DNA of 7,335 bases from contig JAISGW010000065.1 of the NCBI GenBank assembly GCA_031262895.1, forward strand, positions 1 to 7,335, read 5' to 3'. The notes beneath the pieces are model-generated. The model made no database searches. It saw nothing but the letters and a program-made list of their open reading frames with translations, and was not told the DNA's origin. Source of the stretch: Tannerella sp. GTDB lineage: Bacteria; Bacteroidota; Bacteroidia; Bacteroidales; Tannerellaceae. The position numbers were made by a program, and so were the translations under genes. This document shows positions 1 to 7,028 of this stretch, one piece after another (the stretch's first letter is position 1; each line of letters opens with the position of its first letter).

Positions 1-148
1 CTTGAAGCAGTTCGGCCAAAAGAGTTTTACCTGCGCCATTCGGGCCGATAATCGCCCATTGTTGCCCCTCCTCTATCCGCCAGTCGACAGGAAAGCGGAA
101 CTGCCTTTCCGGCAAGCGCGCCTGCGCATGACTTAATGCGATAAGCAT
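1..148 (-). CDS. ABC-type ATPase, N-terminal fragment (cut by window edge)
   Basis: Read from the ATG at 148 on the minus strand, the first 49 residues contain a Walker A (P-loop) motif GPNGAGKT at residues 35-42. It is preceded by the hydrophobic strand WAII, which is typical of ABC-transporter nucleotide-binding domains. The stretch before it (FPVDWRIEEGQQWAI) resembles the start of ModF/PhrA-like ABC ATPases, in which two ABC modules are fused and no membrane domain is attached. That subfamily guess rests on about 50 residues and is weak. There is no signal peptide or membrane segment, so the product is expected to be cytoplasmic and to bind and hydrolyse ATP. The gene is transcribed divergently from pta. 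A TAACTTTG box on the minus strand (182-175) lies 26 bases upstream of the ATG, which supports this start. The Walker B and signature motifs would lie outside the window. Confidence 0.85.
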   Translation of the reverse strand, partial: MLIALSHAQARLPERQFRFPVDWRIEEGQQWAIIGPNGAGKTLLAELLQ

Positions 149-174
149 GATGCACGTTGATTGGAATTGGAGTG

Positions 175-182
175 CAAAGTTA
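175..182 (-). promoter_or_regulatory. Bacteroidota-type -7 promoter element for the ABC ATPase gene
   Basis: On the minus strand the sequence TAACTTTG fits the Bacteroides -7 consensus TAnnTTTG exactly and ends 26 bases before the ATG at 148. I see no convincing TTTG partner about 20 bases upstream, so the assignment rests on the -7 match and its position. Confidence 0.5.
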
Positions 183-222
183 TCAGTTATCTGTGTTCGG
201 GCAGACAGTTTTTCTCCCTTAT

Positions 223-256
223 TTTGCCAAGTCTATATTGCAATTCATTACTTTTG
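223..256 (+). promoter_or_regulatory. Bacteroidota-type promoter (-33/-7) for pta-ackA
   Basis: TACTTTTG at 249-256 matches the -7 consensus TAnnTTTG, and TTTG at 223-226 can serve as the -33 element with a 22-base spacer. The -7 box ends 46 bases before the pta ATG at 303. It also lies inside an upstream in-frame extension of pta, which argues against translation from the earlier ATG at 147. Confidence 0.6.
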
Positions 257-302
257 CGGACAAATCAATAATCTTCTAAGTATAGCATCGATACTGGAAA
301 TC

Positions 303-1310
303 ATGCAAAGTATCCTGTCACGGGCAAAAGCCGACAAGCAGCGCATCATCCTTCCCGAGGGGACGGAGGAGCGCACGCTTCAGGCTGCCGACCGGCTAAT
401 AGCCGACGGCATTGCCGACCTTATTCTTGTCGGCAACCCGGCAGAGATCGGGCAGTTGGCCACCCGCAAAGGCCTCAAACACATTCAAGAGGCCGCCATC
501 CTTGACCCGGCGGCCTACCCCCGCAAGGCCGCATACACCGACTTGCTCTACGAGACGCGCAAAGCCAAGGGCATGACGCCTGAGAAGGCCGCAGCCCTGG
601 CCGGCGACCCGCTTTACATCGGCAGCTTAGCCATCAAAGCAGGCGACGCCGACGGCGAAATCGCCGGCGCCCGCAACACGACGGGCAACGTGCTCCGCCC
701 CGCCCTGCAAATCATCCGCACCGAAAAGGGTGTTTCAAGCGTCTCCGGTGCTTTCCTGATGTTCACCCAGGCACCGGAATACGGTGAAAAAGGATTCTTC
801 CTGTTCGCCGACTGTGCCGTCATACCCAATCCTACGGCTGCAGAATTGGCCGAAATTGCCGTAGTCAGCGCCCGCACCGCCCGCGCCTTGGCCGGCATGG
901 AGCCGCGCGTAGCCATGCTGAGCTTTTCTACGAAGGGCAGCGCCTCACACGAGATGGTTGACAAGGTGGTTGAAGCCACCCGCCTGGCCAAGGAAAAAGA
1001 CCCCTCGCTGTTGGTTGACGGCGAACTGCAGGCCGATGCGGCCATCGTTCCCGCCGTGGGCGAGCAAAAAGCACCCGGCAGCCCCATCGCCGGACATGCC
1101 AACGTGCTGGTCTTCCCCTCCCTCGAAGTGGGCAATATCGCTTACAAACTCGTACAGCGCCTCGGCCACGCCCAAGCCATCGGCCCCGTGCTCCAAGGCA
1201 TGGGCGCTCCCGTAAACGACCTCTCCCGCGGCTGCTCGGTTGACGACGTATATAAGATGGTAGCCATAGCGGCCAACCAAGCCATCGACCTCAAAAAAAG
1301 AAAAGCATGA
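303..1310 (+). CDS. pta: Phosphate acetyltransferase
   Basis: This cytoplasmic enzyme converts acetyl-CoA and phosphate into acetyl phosphate and CoA, the first step of fermentative acetate formation. At 335 residues it has the length of the short, single-domain Pta class without the N-terminal regulatory domains of the enterobacterial enzyme. Family landmarks include LPEGTEERTL near the N-terminus, NTTGNVLRPALQ (125-136), LSFSTKGSA (206-214), DGELQADAA (239-247), APGSPIAG (257-264) and PVNDLSRGCSVDDVYKM near the C-terminus. Arg86, Arg132, Ser308, Arg309 and Asp315 sit one position off the active-site residues known from the Methanosarcina enzyme (R87, R133, S309, R310, D316; numbering from memory). 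I chose ATG 303 rather than ATG 147 because family homology begins here, the promoter lies between the two, and the residues from 147 are unlike Pta. Its stop overlaps the ackA start (ATGA), so the two genes form an operon with likely translational coupling. Confidence 0.96.
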   Translation: MQSILSRAKADKQRIILPEGTEERTLQAADRLIADGIADLILVGNPAEIGQLATRKGLKHIQEAAILDPAAYPRKAAYTDLLYETRKAKGMTPEKAAALAGDPLYIGSLAIKAGDADGEIAGARNTTGNVLRPALQIIRTEKGVSSVSGAFLMFTQAPEYGEKGFFLFADCAVIPNPTAAELAEIAVVSARTARALAGMEPRVAMLSFSTKGSASHEMVDKVVEATRLAKEKDPSLLVDGELQADAAIVPAVGEQKAPGSPIAGHANVLVFPSLEVGNIAYKLVQRLGHAQAIGPVLQGMGAPVNDLSRGCSVDDVYKMVAIAANQAIDLKKRKA

Positions 1311-2512
1311 AAATCTTAGTTTTGAACTGCGGCAGTTCCTCGGTGAAGTACAAACTCTTCGACATGGACAGCCGCGAAGTGCTGGCGCAAGGCGGCGCCG
1401 AGAAAGTCGGCCTGCCCGGTTCCTTCCTCAAGTTCACCCTGCCTTCAGGCGAAAAGGTGACACTCGAACGGGAGATGCCGCAGCACAGCGCTGCCATCGA
1501 ATTCATCCTCAGCACGCTGATAGACGAAAAGTACGGCTGCATCAAGAGTTACAGCGAAATCAAGGCCGTCGGCCACCGCGTCGTGCATGGGGGCGAGAGC
1601 TTCAGCAAGAGCCAGCGCATCACTTCGCAGGTAGTGCGCAAGCTGGTCGAGTGCATTGACCTGGCGCCCCTGCATAATCCGCCCAACCTGGAAGGCATAC
1701 GCGCCATGCAGAAGCTGCTGCCCGGCGTGCCGCAAGTAGCCGTCTTCGACACGGCCTTCCACCAGACCATGCCCGATTACGCCTATATGTACGGCCTGCC
1801 CTACGAAGCTTACGAAAAATACGGCATCCGGCGTTATGGTTTCCACGGCACCAGCCACCGCTACGTTTCAGCCCGCGCCTGTGAGGTGCTCGGCCTGCCC
1901 TACGAAAAGCAACGCATCATCACCGCCCACATCGGCAACGGCGCCTCCGTAGCGGCCATTAAATACGGCAAATGTATAGACACTTCCATGGGCTTGACCC
2001 CACAGGAAGGCCTGCTGATGGGAACCAGGGCCGGCGACATGGACGCAGGTGCCCTGCTCTACCTCATGGAAAAGGAAGATTTGGACGTCAAAGGCGCCTC
2101 CGACCTGATTAACAAGAAGAGCGGCGTGCTCGGCCTCTCGGGTATTTCCTCCGACATGCGCGAGATAGAGGCCGCCGTGGCCGCAGGCAACGAACGCGCC
2201 ATCATGGCCCTGAGCGTGTACAACTACCGCATCAAGAAGTATATCGGAGCTTACGCCGCTGCCCTCGGAGGCGTCGACATCCTTGTCTTTACAGGCGGCG
2301 TAGGCGAAAACCAGTGGTCTACGCGCGAAGCCGTCTGCTCCGGCATGGAATACATGGGCATACACCTCGACAAGGAAAAGAACAATGGCATGCGCGGGAA
2401 AGAGATGCTTATCTCCACACCCGACAGCCCCGTCCGCGTCATCGTCGTGCCCACCGACGAAGAGTTTCTGATTGCTTCCGACACCCTCCACATCCTCGAA
2501 GGGGAAGAATAA
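1307..2512 (+). CDS. ackA: Acetate kinase
   Basis: AckA transfers the phosphate of acetyl phosphate to ADP, giving acetate and ATP by substrate-level phosphorylation in the cytoplasm. It works directly on the product of the preceding gene. The 401-residue protein is full length for the ASKHA-fold acetate kinases. It starts with the phosphate-binding motif NCGSSSVKYKL (7-17), followed by GHRVVHGG (89-96), FDTAFH (147-152), RYGFHGTSHRYV (176-187), HIGNGAS (208-214), a DTSMGLTP...GTRAGDMD stretch (225-246) and TGGVGEN (329-335). The residues equivalent to the known catalytic set are all present at nearly the same numbers: Asn7, Arg91, His123, Asp148, His180, Arg241 and Glu385. The ATG lies within the last four bases of pta. 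No intrinsic terminator is visible after the stop, so some read-through into rpsO is possible. Confidence 0.97.
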   Translation: MKILVLNCGSSSVKYKLFDMDSREVLAQGGAEKVGLPGSFLKFTLPSGEKVTLEREMPQHSAAIEFILSTLIDEKYGCIKSYSEIKAVGHRVVHGGESFSKSQRITSQVVRKLVECIDLAPLHNPPNLEGIRAMQKLLPGVPQVAVFDTAFHQTMPDYAYMYGLPYEAYEKYGIRRYGFHGTSHRYVSARACEVLGLPYEKQRIITAHIGNGASVAAIKYGKCIDTSMGLTPQEGLLMGTRAGDMDAGALLYLMEKEDLDVKGASDLINKKSGVLGLSGISSDMREIEAAVAAGNERAIMALSVYNYRIKKYIGAYAAALGGVDILVFTGGVGENQWSTREAVCSGMEYMGIHLDKEKNNGMRGKEMLISTPDSPVRVIVVPTDEEFLIASDTLHILEGEE

Positions 2513-2533
2513 AAGGAAAAGAAGGAGAAGCTA

Positions 2534-2563
2534 TTGCCTATCCTGAAAGAATCCCTACCTTTG
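2534..2563 (+). promoter_or_regulatory. Bacteroidota-type promoter for rpsO
   Basis: TTG at 2534-2536 and TACCTTTG at 2556-2563 (consensus TAnnTTTG) are separated by 19 bases, close to the spacing known for Bacteroides primary-sigma promoters. This is the best-matching promoter in the window. It leaves an AT-rich leader of about 40 bases before the rpsO ATG. It suggests rpsO has its own promoter and does not depend only on pta-ackA transcription. Confidence 0.65.
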
Positions 2564-2608
2564 CGACCGCTTAGATAATATGGTATAATTTATTAAAGTA
2601 GAAAAGAC

Positions 2609-2884
2609 ATGTATTTGGATTCAGCTAAAAAGCAAGAACTCTTCGAGAAGTACGGCAAGGCAAAGTCGGCCAAAGACACAGGCTCCGCAGAAAGCCAGAT
2701 TGCCCTGTTCACCTTCCGCATCGCCCACCTGACGGAACACCTGAAAGCGAACCATAAGGACCACGGCACCGAACGTTCACTGAAGATGCTGGTCGGCAAG
2801 CGCCGCCGCCTGCTGGACTACCTGATTCAGGTGGACATCGAACGCTATCGTTCCATCATCAAGGAATTGGGCATCCGTAAATAA
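2609..2884 (+). CDS. rpsO: 30S ribosomal protein S15
   Basis: S15 is a primary 16S rRNA-binding protein of the small-subunit platform and also contacts 23S rRNA in an intersubunit bridge. The 91-residue product has the standard features: DTGSAESQIALFTFRIAHLT (24-43), where the conserved DTGS and Q residues contact rRNA, then HLKANHKDHGTERSLKMLVGKR with the conserved H..DH loop, and the C-terminal helix RRRLLDYL...ERYRSIIKELGIRK. It seems to be two residues longer than the usual 89 in the loop before DTGS (KAKSAK), a mild variation compared with other Bacteroidales as I recall them. The gene stands alone between its own promoter and a strong terminator. S15 often represses its own translation by binding the leader in other bacteria, but I see no recognisable structure of that kind in this short leader. 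Confidence 0.97.
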   Translation: MYLDSAKKQELFEKYGKAKSAKDTGSAESQIALFTFRIAHLTEHLKANHKDHGTERSLKMLVGKRRRLLDYLIQVDIERYRSIIKELGIRK

Positions 2885-2919
2885 ACGATTTGTTCAACCA
2901 GCCATAGCCTTTTTAGGCG

Positions 2920-2947
2920 AAGGGGCAAGCGATGCTTGCCCCTTTTT
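2920..2947 (+). terminator. Intrinsic terminator after rpsO
   Basis: A perfect 11-base-pair stem (AAGGGGCAAGC at 2920-2930 pairing with GCTTGCCCCTT at 2934-2944) with a GAT loop runs straight into a T-run (2943-2947). This is a textbook Rho-independent terminator 35 bases after the rpsO stop. It separates rpsO from the promoter of the next unit. The short AAAAGG/CCTTTTT environment would also give some termination in the minus direction. Confidence 0.9.
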
Positions 2948-2992
2948 CATTGGTTTTCGCTCCGAAGAAAAGCGCAATCCGCTAAAATACTC

Positions 2993-3000
2993 TACCTTTG
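2993..3000 (+). promoter_or_regulatory. Bacteroidota-type -7 promoter element for the beta-barrel protein and priA
   Basis: TACCTTTG matches TAnnTTTG and is the same octamer as in front of rpsO. It ends 23 bases before the ATG at 3024 and follows a strong terminator, as expected for the start of a new transcription unit. No clear -33 TTTG is present at the right distance. Confidence 0.55.
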
Positions 3001-3023
3001 GACGTTTTTTTAAAGAAATCCTT

Positions 3024-3632
3024 ATGAAAAAGATTAGCGGAATACTTCTTTTATCGGCACTTTTCGCCTGCTTGGCCTTGCCGACCCAAGCACAACTCCA
3101 TCTGGCCCTAAAGGGAGGCTTGAACATTGCCTCGGTAAAATTCAACAAAGGCCTTTTCGAAAGGGGTAATGTAACGGGCTTCCACATCGGCCCCATGGTG
3201 GAAATGACTACGCCCGGCTTGGGTCTGGGCTTCGACGCGGCCATCCTTTATTCGCAAAAAGGCGTGGAAAACAAGACGGGCGACACGTACACGACCGACA
3301 ACATTGACGTGCCGGTGAACCTGAAATGGAAAATCTCCCCCCCGATGATAGGCGACCTGCTGCGCTTCTTCGTAGCCGCCGGCCCCTATCTCTCCTTCCG
3401 TGTGGGGCAGGACCACGACATCTTCGGCGCCATGAAAGACCAATTCAGCTCGAAGACCTTCGGTGCAGGCGCAAACCTGAACGCCGGCATTGAACTATTC
3501 TCACGCATACAGTTGGAATTCACCTACGGGATGGGCTTGACCGACAATTGGTCCTATCTGGACAAGAACGGCAATGCCACCGCTTCGGCCAAGGAAAAGA
3601 CGATGCTGCTTTCCGCCGTGCTCTTGTTCTGA
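3024..3632 (+). CDS. Outer-membrane beta-barrel protein (PorT/OMP_b-brl_2-like)
   Basis: This 202-residue protein begins with a Sec signal peptide: MKK, then a hydrophobic core ILLLSALFACLALP, and a likely signal-peptidase I site after TQA (residue 23). The mature part alternates short amphipathic strands with turns, for example LHLALKGGLNIAS, GFHIGPMVEM, GLGFDAAILYSQKG, IDVPVNLKW, RFFVAAGPYLSFRVG and NAGIELFSRIQLEFTYGMGL. It ends in LLSAVLLF with a terminal phenylalanine, the usual outer-membrane barrel insertion signal. About eight strands would fit the length. This pattern is that of the small Bacteroidota beta-barrel families often annotated 'porin family' or 'PorT family'. Specific function and substrate are unknown; it need not form a channel or belong to the type IX secretion system. 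It is followed after 4 bases by priA. A run of seven C at 3337-3343 lies inside the gene. Confidence 0.85.
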   Translation: MKKISGILLLSALFACLALPTQAQLHLALKGGLNIASVKFNKGLFERGNVTGFHIGPMVEMTTPGLGLGFDAAILYSQKGVENKTGDTYTTDNIDVPVNLKWKISPPMIGDLLRFFVAAGPYLSFRVGQDHDIFGAMKDQFSSKTFGAGANLNAGIELFSRIQLEFTYGMGLTDNWSYLDKNGNATASAKEKTMLLSAVLLF

Positions 3633-3636
3633 GAAA

Positions 3637-5910
3637 GTGAATTTCGCCGAAGTCGTACTGCCGCTTCCTTTGGAGACCTTTACCTATCGCATTCCTGCGG
3701 AAATGAAGGTAGAGGTCGGCAGTCGCGTAGTCGTGAACTTGGGGAGAAGCCATTTCCATACCGGCATAGTCGTCGAAGTACATGACCGCAAGCCTCCTTA
3801 CAAGACGAAGGACATCAATGCCTGCTTGGACAAGCATCCCGTGATTCGGCCTCCGCAAGTCCGTTTCTGGAAATGGATAGCTTCTTATTATCTGTGTAAA
3901 TTGGGCGACGTCTGCCATGCAGCCTTGCCCTCCGGCTTCCTGCCCGACGGCAGGGAATGGCCTTTTCCTGAAGGCAGCGGCTATACGCCACATTATGTAA
4001 CCTTCGTGCGCATAGCCGAGAACTGCCGCGACGAAGCCAAACTCTCGGCCGTCTTCGACCAGTTGCGCCGCGCCCCTAAACAAGAGGCCATGCTCTTGCG
4101 CTTCCTTGACCTCAGCCATGCGCTTAACCCCGCCGACGCCAGGGAAGTATCCAAAAAAGAATTGCAGGAAACCGACGAAGCCACCTCCTCGTCCGTACTG
4201 GATGGCTTGGTCAAGCGGGGCGTGTTGGCTTATTACCGGAAAGCCGTGCCCCGCGGCATCACGCCCGTCTGTCGGACACAGCCGCCCCATCCGCTCTCCG
4301 ACGCCCAACTGGCGGCCCATGCCGCCATCATCGAAAACTTCCGCACCCGCGACGTCTGCCTGTTGCACGGCGTCACCTCAAGCGGGAAGACGGAACTTTA
4401 CATCCGCCTGATTGCCGACACCTTGGCGCGCGGGCGGCAAGTTCTTTACCTGCTTCCCGAAATCGCCTTGACGACACAGCTCACCGAACGCCTCTCGAAA
4501 GTGTTCGGCGAACACCTGATGGTCTATCATTCCAAATTCTCCGACGCCGAACGGGTGGAGATTTGGAACCGGCTGCTCCGAACCGAGGAGCCGGCATTGG
4601 TGATGGGCGTACGTTCCTCCGTTTTCCTCCCCTTTCACGACCTTGGTTTAGTCGTAGTCGACGAGGAACACGAAAACACGTACAAGCAGCAGGAACCCGC
4701 TCCCCGCTACCAGGCCCGCAACGCCGCCATCGTACTGGCATCCTTGCATGGCGGGAAGGTGCTGCTCGGCTCGGCCACGCCTTCCATTGAATCCTATTTC
4801 AACGCCAAGACAGGCAAGTACGGCCTGGTCGAATTGACCTCGCGCTACGGCGACAGCCGGATGCCGCGCATGGAAGTCGTGGACGTACGCGAACTGCGCC
4901 GGAAGAAAATCATGCGCGACACCCTCTTCTCGCCCCTTCTGGTGAAGTACATCCGGGAAGCGCTGGAGAAGGACGAGCAGGTCATCCTCTTCCAAAACCG
5001 CCGCGGCTTTGCCCCTGTCGTGGAATGCAAGGCCTGCGGTTGGACGCCGCGCTGCCCGAACTGCGACGTCAGCTTAGCTTACCACCGCGCCCACAACCGG
5101 CTGGAATGCCATTACTGTGGCCACATTGAGTCCCTGCCCTCGCATTGTCCCTCCTGCGGAGGCGCGGATTTGCAGATGTACGGCTTCGGCACCGAGAAGA
5201 TAGAGGAGGAAATCGGCCGCCTCTTCCCCGGCGCCCATACCGACCGCCTCGACTTGGACGCCGTCCGCAGCCGCATGGCTTACGAGAACATCCTCGGCGA
5301 TTTTGCCCAGGGGAAGACGCAAATCCTGATAGGCACCCAGATGCTTTCCAAAGGCTTAGACTTCGGCAAAGTCAGTGTCGTGGGCATTTTGAATGCCGAC
5401 AGCCTGTTGAACTATCCCGACTTCCGCGCGCACGAAAGGGCCTTCCAACTGATGGTGCAGGTGGCCGGGCGCGCCGGACGCCGCGAACGCCAGGGTGTGG
5501 TTGTCGTGCAGACCTCGCAACCCGGGCTGCCGCTCATCGGAATGGTCTGCCGGGGCGCTTATGCAGAGATGGCCGCCCTGCAGTTGGCCGAGCGCAAGGC
5601 TTTCCGCTATCCGCCCTATTACCGCCTTATCACGACGGTCTTCCGCGGACGCCAGGAGGAAGACGTGGTAGAAGCGGCCGGCATTTATGCCGCGCGCTTG
5701 AAGGAAAAGCTGGGAGAACGGCGGGTCTTGGGGCCGGTCGTGCCGCCCGTCACCCGCATACAGAACCTGTACCTGCGGCAGGTCATTCTGAAGTTGGAAG
5801 CCTCGGCCGCCCTGCCACCCGTCTGGGATGTCCTCGCCGCCCTGCGCCGCGACCTGCAATCCCTCCCCGCCATGAAATCCCTGCTCCTCCATTACGACGT
5901 CGACCCGTAA
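3637..5910 (+). CDS. priA: Primosomal protein N', replication-restart DNA helicase PriA
   Basis: PriA recognises abandoned replication forks, unwinds the lagging arm and starts reloading of the replicative helicase. The 757-residue product has an N-terminal 3'-DNA-end-binding domain (1-100, starting AEVVLPLPLETFTYRIP) and a winged-helix region (about 135-230). The superfamily 2 helicase core follows, with Walker A GVTSSGKTE (245-253), DEEH box (342-345), GTQMLSKG (566-573) and QVAGRAGR (608-615). Eight cysteines bind two zinc ions: C464, C467, C473, C476, C491, C494, C504 and C507. It ends in YDVDP as the family does. I chose GTG 3637 because homology starts at the next residues; the in-frame ATG at 3574 adds only a basic, cysteine-rich stretch encoded inside the preceding gene. 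Compared with Bacteroides PriA as I remember it, about 60 residues are missing after residue 100. Confidence 0.95.
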   Translation: MNFAEVVLPLPLETFTYRIPAEMKVEVGSRVVVNLGRSHFHTGIVVEVHDRKPPYKTKDINACLDKHPVIRPPQVRFWKWIASYYLCKLGDVCHAALPSGFLPDGREWPFPEGSGYTPHYVTFVRIAENCRDEAKLSAVFDQLRRAPKQEAMLLRFLDLSHALNPADAREVSKKELQETDEATSSSVLDGLVKRGVLAYYRKAVPRGITPVCRTQPPHPLSDAQLAAHAAIIENFRTRDVCLLHGVTSSGKTELYIRLIADTLARGRQVLYLLPEIALTTQLTERLSKVFGEHLMVYHSKFSDAERVEIWNRLLRTEEPALVMGVRSSVFLPFHDLGLVVVDEEHENTYKQQEPAPRYQARNAAIVLASLHGGKVLLGSATPSIESYFNAKTGKYGLVELTSRYGDSRMPRMEVVDVRELRRKKIMRDTLFSPLLVKYIREALEKDEQVILFQNRRGFAPVVECKACGWTPRCPNCDVSLAYHRAHNRLECHYCGHIESLPSHCPSCGGADLQMYGFGTEKIEEEIGRLFPGAHTDRLDLDAVRSRMAYENILGDFAQGKTQILIGTQMLSKGLDFGKVSVVGILNADSLLNYPDFRAHERAFQLMVQVAGRAGRRERQGVVVVQTSQPGLPLIGMVCRGAYAEMAALQLAERKAFRYPPYYRLITTVFRGRQEEDVVEAAGIYAARLKEKLGERRVLGPVVPPVTRIQNLYLRQVILKLEASAALPPVWDVLAALRRDLQSLPAMKSLLLHYDVDP

Positions 5911-5916
5911 AAACGC

Positions 5917-5924
5917 TATTTTTG
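5917..5924 (+). promoter_or_regulatory. Bacteroidota-type -7 promoter element for the Rpn-like gene
   Basis: TATTTTTG fits TAnnTTTG and lies in the 41-base gap between priA and the next ATG, ending 27 bases before it. No -33 match is visible because the expected place is inside the priA 3' end. No terminator separates the two genes, so read-through from priA is also possible. Confidence 0.45.
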
Positions 5925-5951
5925 CGACAACTTATCTTAAACGAAGACGAT

Positions 5952-6983
5952 ATGATTTATTTGAACCCAAAAAACGACCTCATCTTCAAGAAAATCTTCG
6001 GTGAGAACGAAGACTTGTGCATCAGCCTGTTGAACGCCCTGCTGCCGCTTGACGACCCTATCAAGGAAATCACCTATAATCCCGGCGAAGGTATCCCGGA
6101 CATCCCTTTTATGAAAGATTCCATCGTTGATGTCCGTTGCACCGACGTTCGTGGACGACAATTCTTGGTCGAGATGCAGATGCAATGGACGGACAGCTTC
6201 CGCAGCCGCGTCCTTTTCAACGCATCCAAAGCCTACGTCAGGCAATTGCACGTAGGCGACAATTACGAACTGCTCCAGCCGGTTTATTCCCTGAACTTGG
6301 TCAATGACATCTTCGAGCACGACACCGAGGCCTTTTACCACGACTACAAAATCGTGAATATTGCCAATACGGAAAAGCAAATCAAAGGACTGGAGTTCGT
6401 CTTCGTGGAGCTGCCCAAGTTCAAGCCGAAGAATATTTCAGAGAAAAGGATGGCCGTGCTCTGGCTGCGTTTCTTAACGGAAATCAGCAATTCAGAAACG
6501 GTGGCCCCTGAATTGTTGGCGGAACCCCTTATCTGCGAAGCGGTGAAAAAATTAGAAATCGGTTCCTATTCGATAAGGGAACTGGAAATATACGACCGGG
6601 TATGGGACGGCATACGCACAAAAAATATGCTTTGGAATGATTTCAAAAGTCGGGAAAGGAAGCGGGACCAGAACCTGCATGACTTGCAGCACGACTTGGC
6701 CGAACTGGAACGTATGCAGGGCGAACTGCAGCACGCTTTGGCGGTGACCAATCGCAAACAAGAAGGATTCCAGCGGGAACTGGAAGAAGCCCGTCGCGGA
6801 CAAGAGAAGGCTCAGCGCAAACAAGAGGAAGCTATGCGAAAGCTAATTGACGAACGGAAGAAGCTGCAAGAAGAGCAAAAAAAGCGGCGGCAAGAAAAGG
6901 AAGAAATTGCCCGTAAATTAAAGGCGCTGGGCTTGTCGGCCGCCGAAATCAGCCAAGCGACCGGCCTTTCCACTATAGAGTGA
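5952..6983 (+). CDS. Rpn family recombination-promoting nuclease / PDDEXK-type putative transposase, with C-terminal coiled coil
   Basis: The N-terminal two thirds match the Rpn/PDDEXK_2 type common in Bacteroidales: the opening YLNPKNDLIFKKIFGENED, then SIVDVRCTDVRGRQFLVEMQMQ (57-78), RSRVLFNASKAYVRQL (84-99) and YSLNLVND (112-119). Asp60 and Glu74-x-Gln76 fit the PD-(D/E)XK nuclease core with Gln in place of Lys, as is usual for this family. Related Escherichia coli Rpn proteins cut DNA and promote RecA-independent recombination; whether this one does is inferred. Residues about 233-325 form a highly charged heptad-patterned coiled coil (for example RRGQEKA, QRKQEEA, MRKLIDE). A short helical motif follows, LGLSAAEISQATGLSTIE, typical of the family's C-terminus. 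At 343 residues it is longer than the roughly 300 I expect, because of the coiled coil. The ATG is chosen because family homology starts at it; upstream in-frame codons lie inside priA in another frame. Confidence 0.88.
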   Translation: MIYLNPKNDLIFKKIFGENEDLCISLLNALLPLDDPIKEITYNPGEGIPDIPFMKDSIVDVRCTDVRGRQFLVEMQMQWTDSFRSRVLFNASKAYVRQLHVGDNYELLQPVYSLNLVNDIFEHDTEAFYHDYKIVNIANTEKQIKGLEFVFVELPKFKPKNISEKRMAVLWLRFLTEISNSETVAPELLAEPLICEAVKKLEIGSYSIRELEIYDRVWDGIRTKNMLWNDFKSRERKRDQNLHDLQHDLAELERMQGELQHALAVTNRKQEGFQRELEEARRGQEKAQRKQEEAMRKLIDERKKLQEEQKKRRQEKEEIARKLKALGLSAAEISQATGLSTIE

Positions 6984-7028
6984 AGGGTGTTTGAGATGGC
7001 CGGTGACGGAGCCTTTAGTCACACCTAA

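Noticed and set aside
147..302. In-frame upstream extension of pta to the ATG at 147 (52 extra residues)
   Set aside because: The extension is unlike Pta, overlaps the start region of the divergent ABC gene, and contains the promoter box at 249-256. Pta homology begins at 303.
1868..2491. 207-codon minus-strand open frame opposite ackA
   Set aside because: It is antisense to an intact acetate kinase with all catalytic residues; composition is that of a reverse-complement shadow.
2584..2589. TATAAT in the rpsO leader
   Set aside because: It resembles an enterobacterial -10 box but is only about 20 bases from the ATG, and Bacteroidota use TAnnTTTG; a better promoter lies at 2534-2563.
3063..3071. 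Possible lipoprotein signal (Cys16) in the beta-barrel protein
   Set aside because: Residues before Cys16 are L-F-A, a poor lipobox. A clean signal-peptidase I site (TQA) follows at residue 23, and the mature protein has barrel features.
3574..3636. In-frame ATG for priA at 3574
   Set aside because: It adds a Pro/Arg/Cys-rich stretch encoded within the beta-barrel gene in another frame; the conserved PriA N-terminus starts just after GTG 3637.
3520..4368. 282-codon minus-strand open frame opposite the beta-barrel and priA genes
   Set aside because: It lies antisense to two well-supported genes, shows no recognisable motifs, and long antisense frames are common in GC-rich coding sequence.
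5145..5951. Long open frame inside priA, in frame with the Rpn-like gene
   Set aside because: It is a GC-driven shadow of priA, rich in Arg and Pro. Rpn homology starts only at the ATG at 5952, so this is not a fusion gene.
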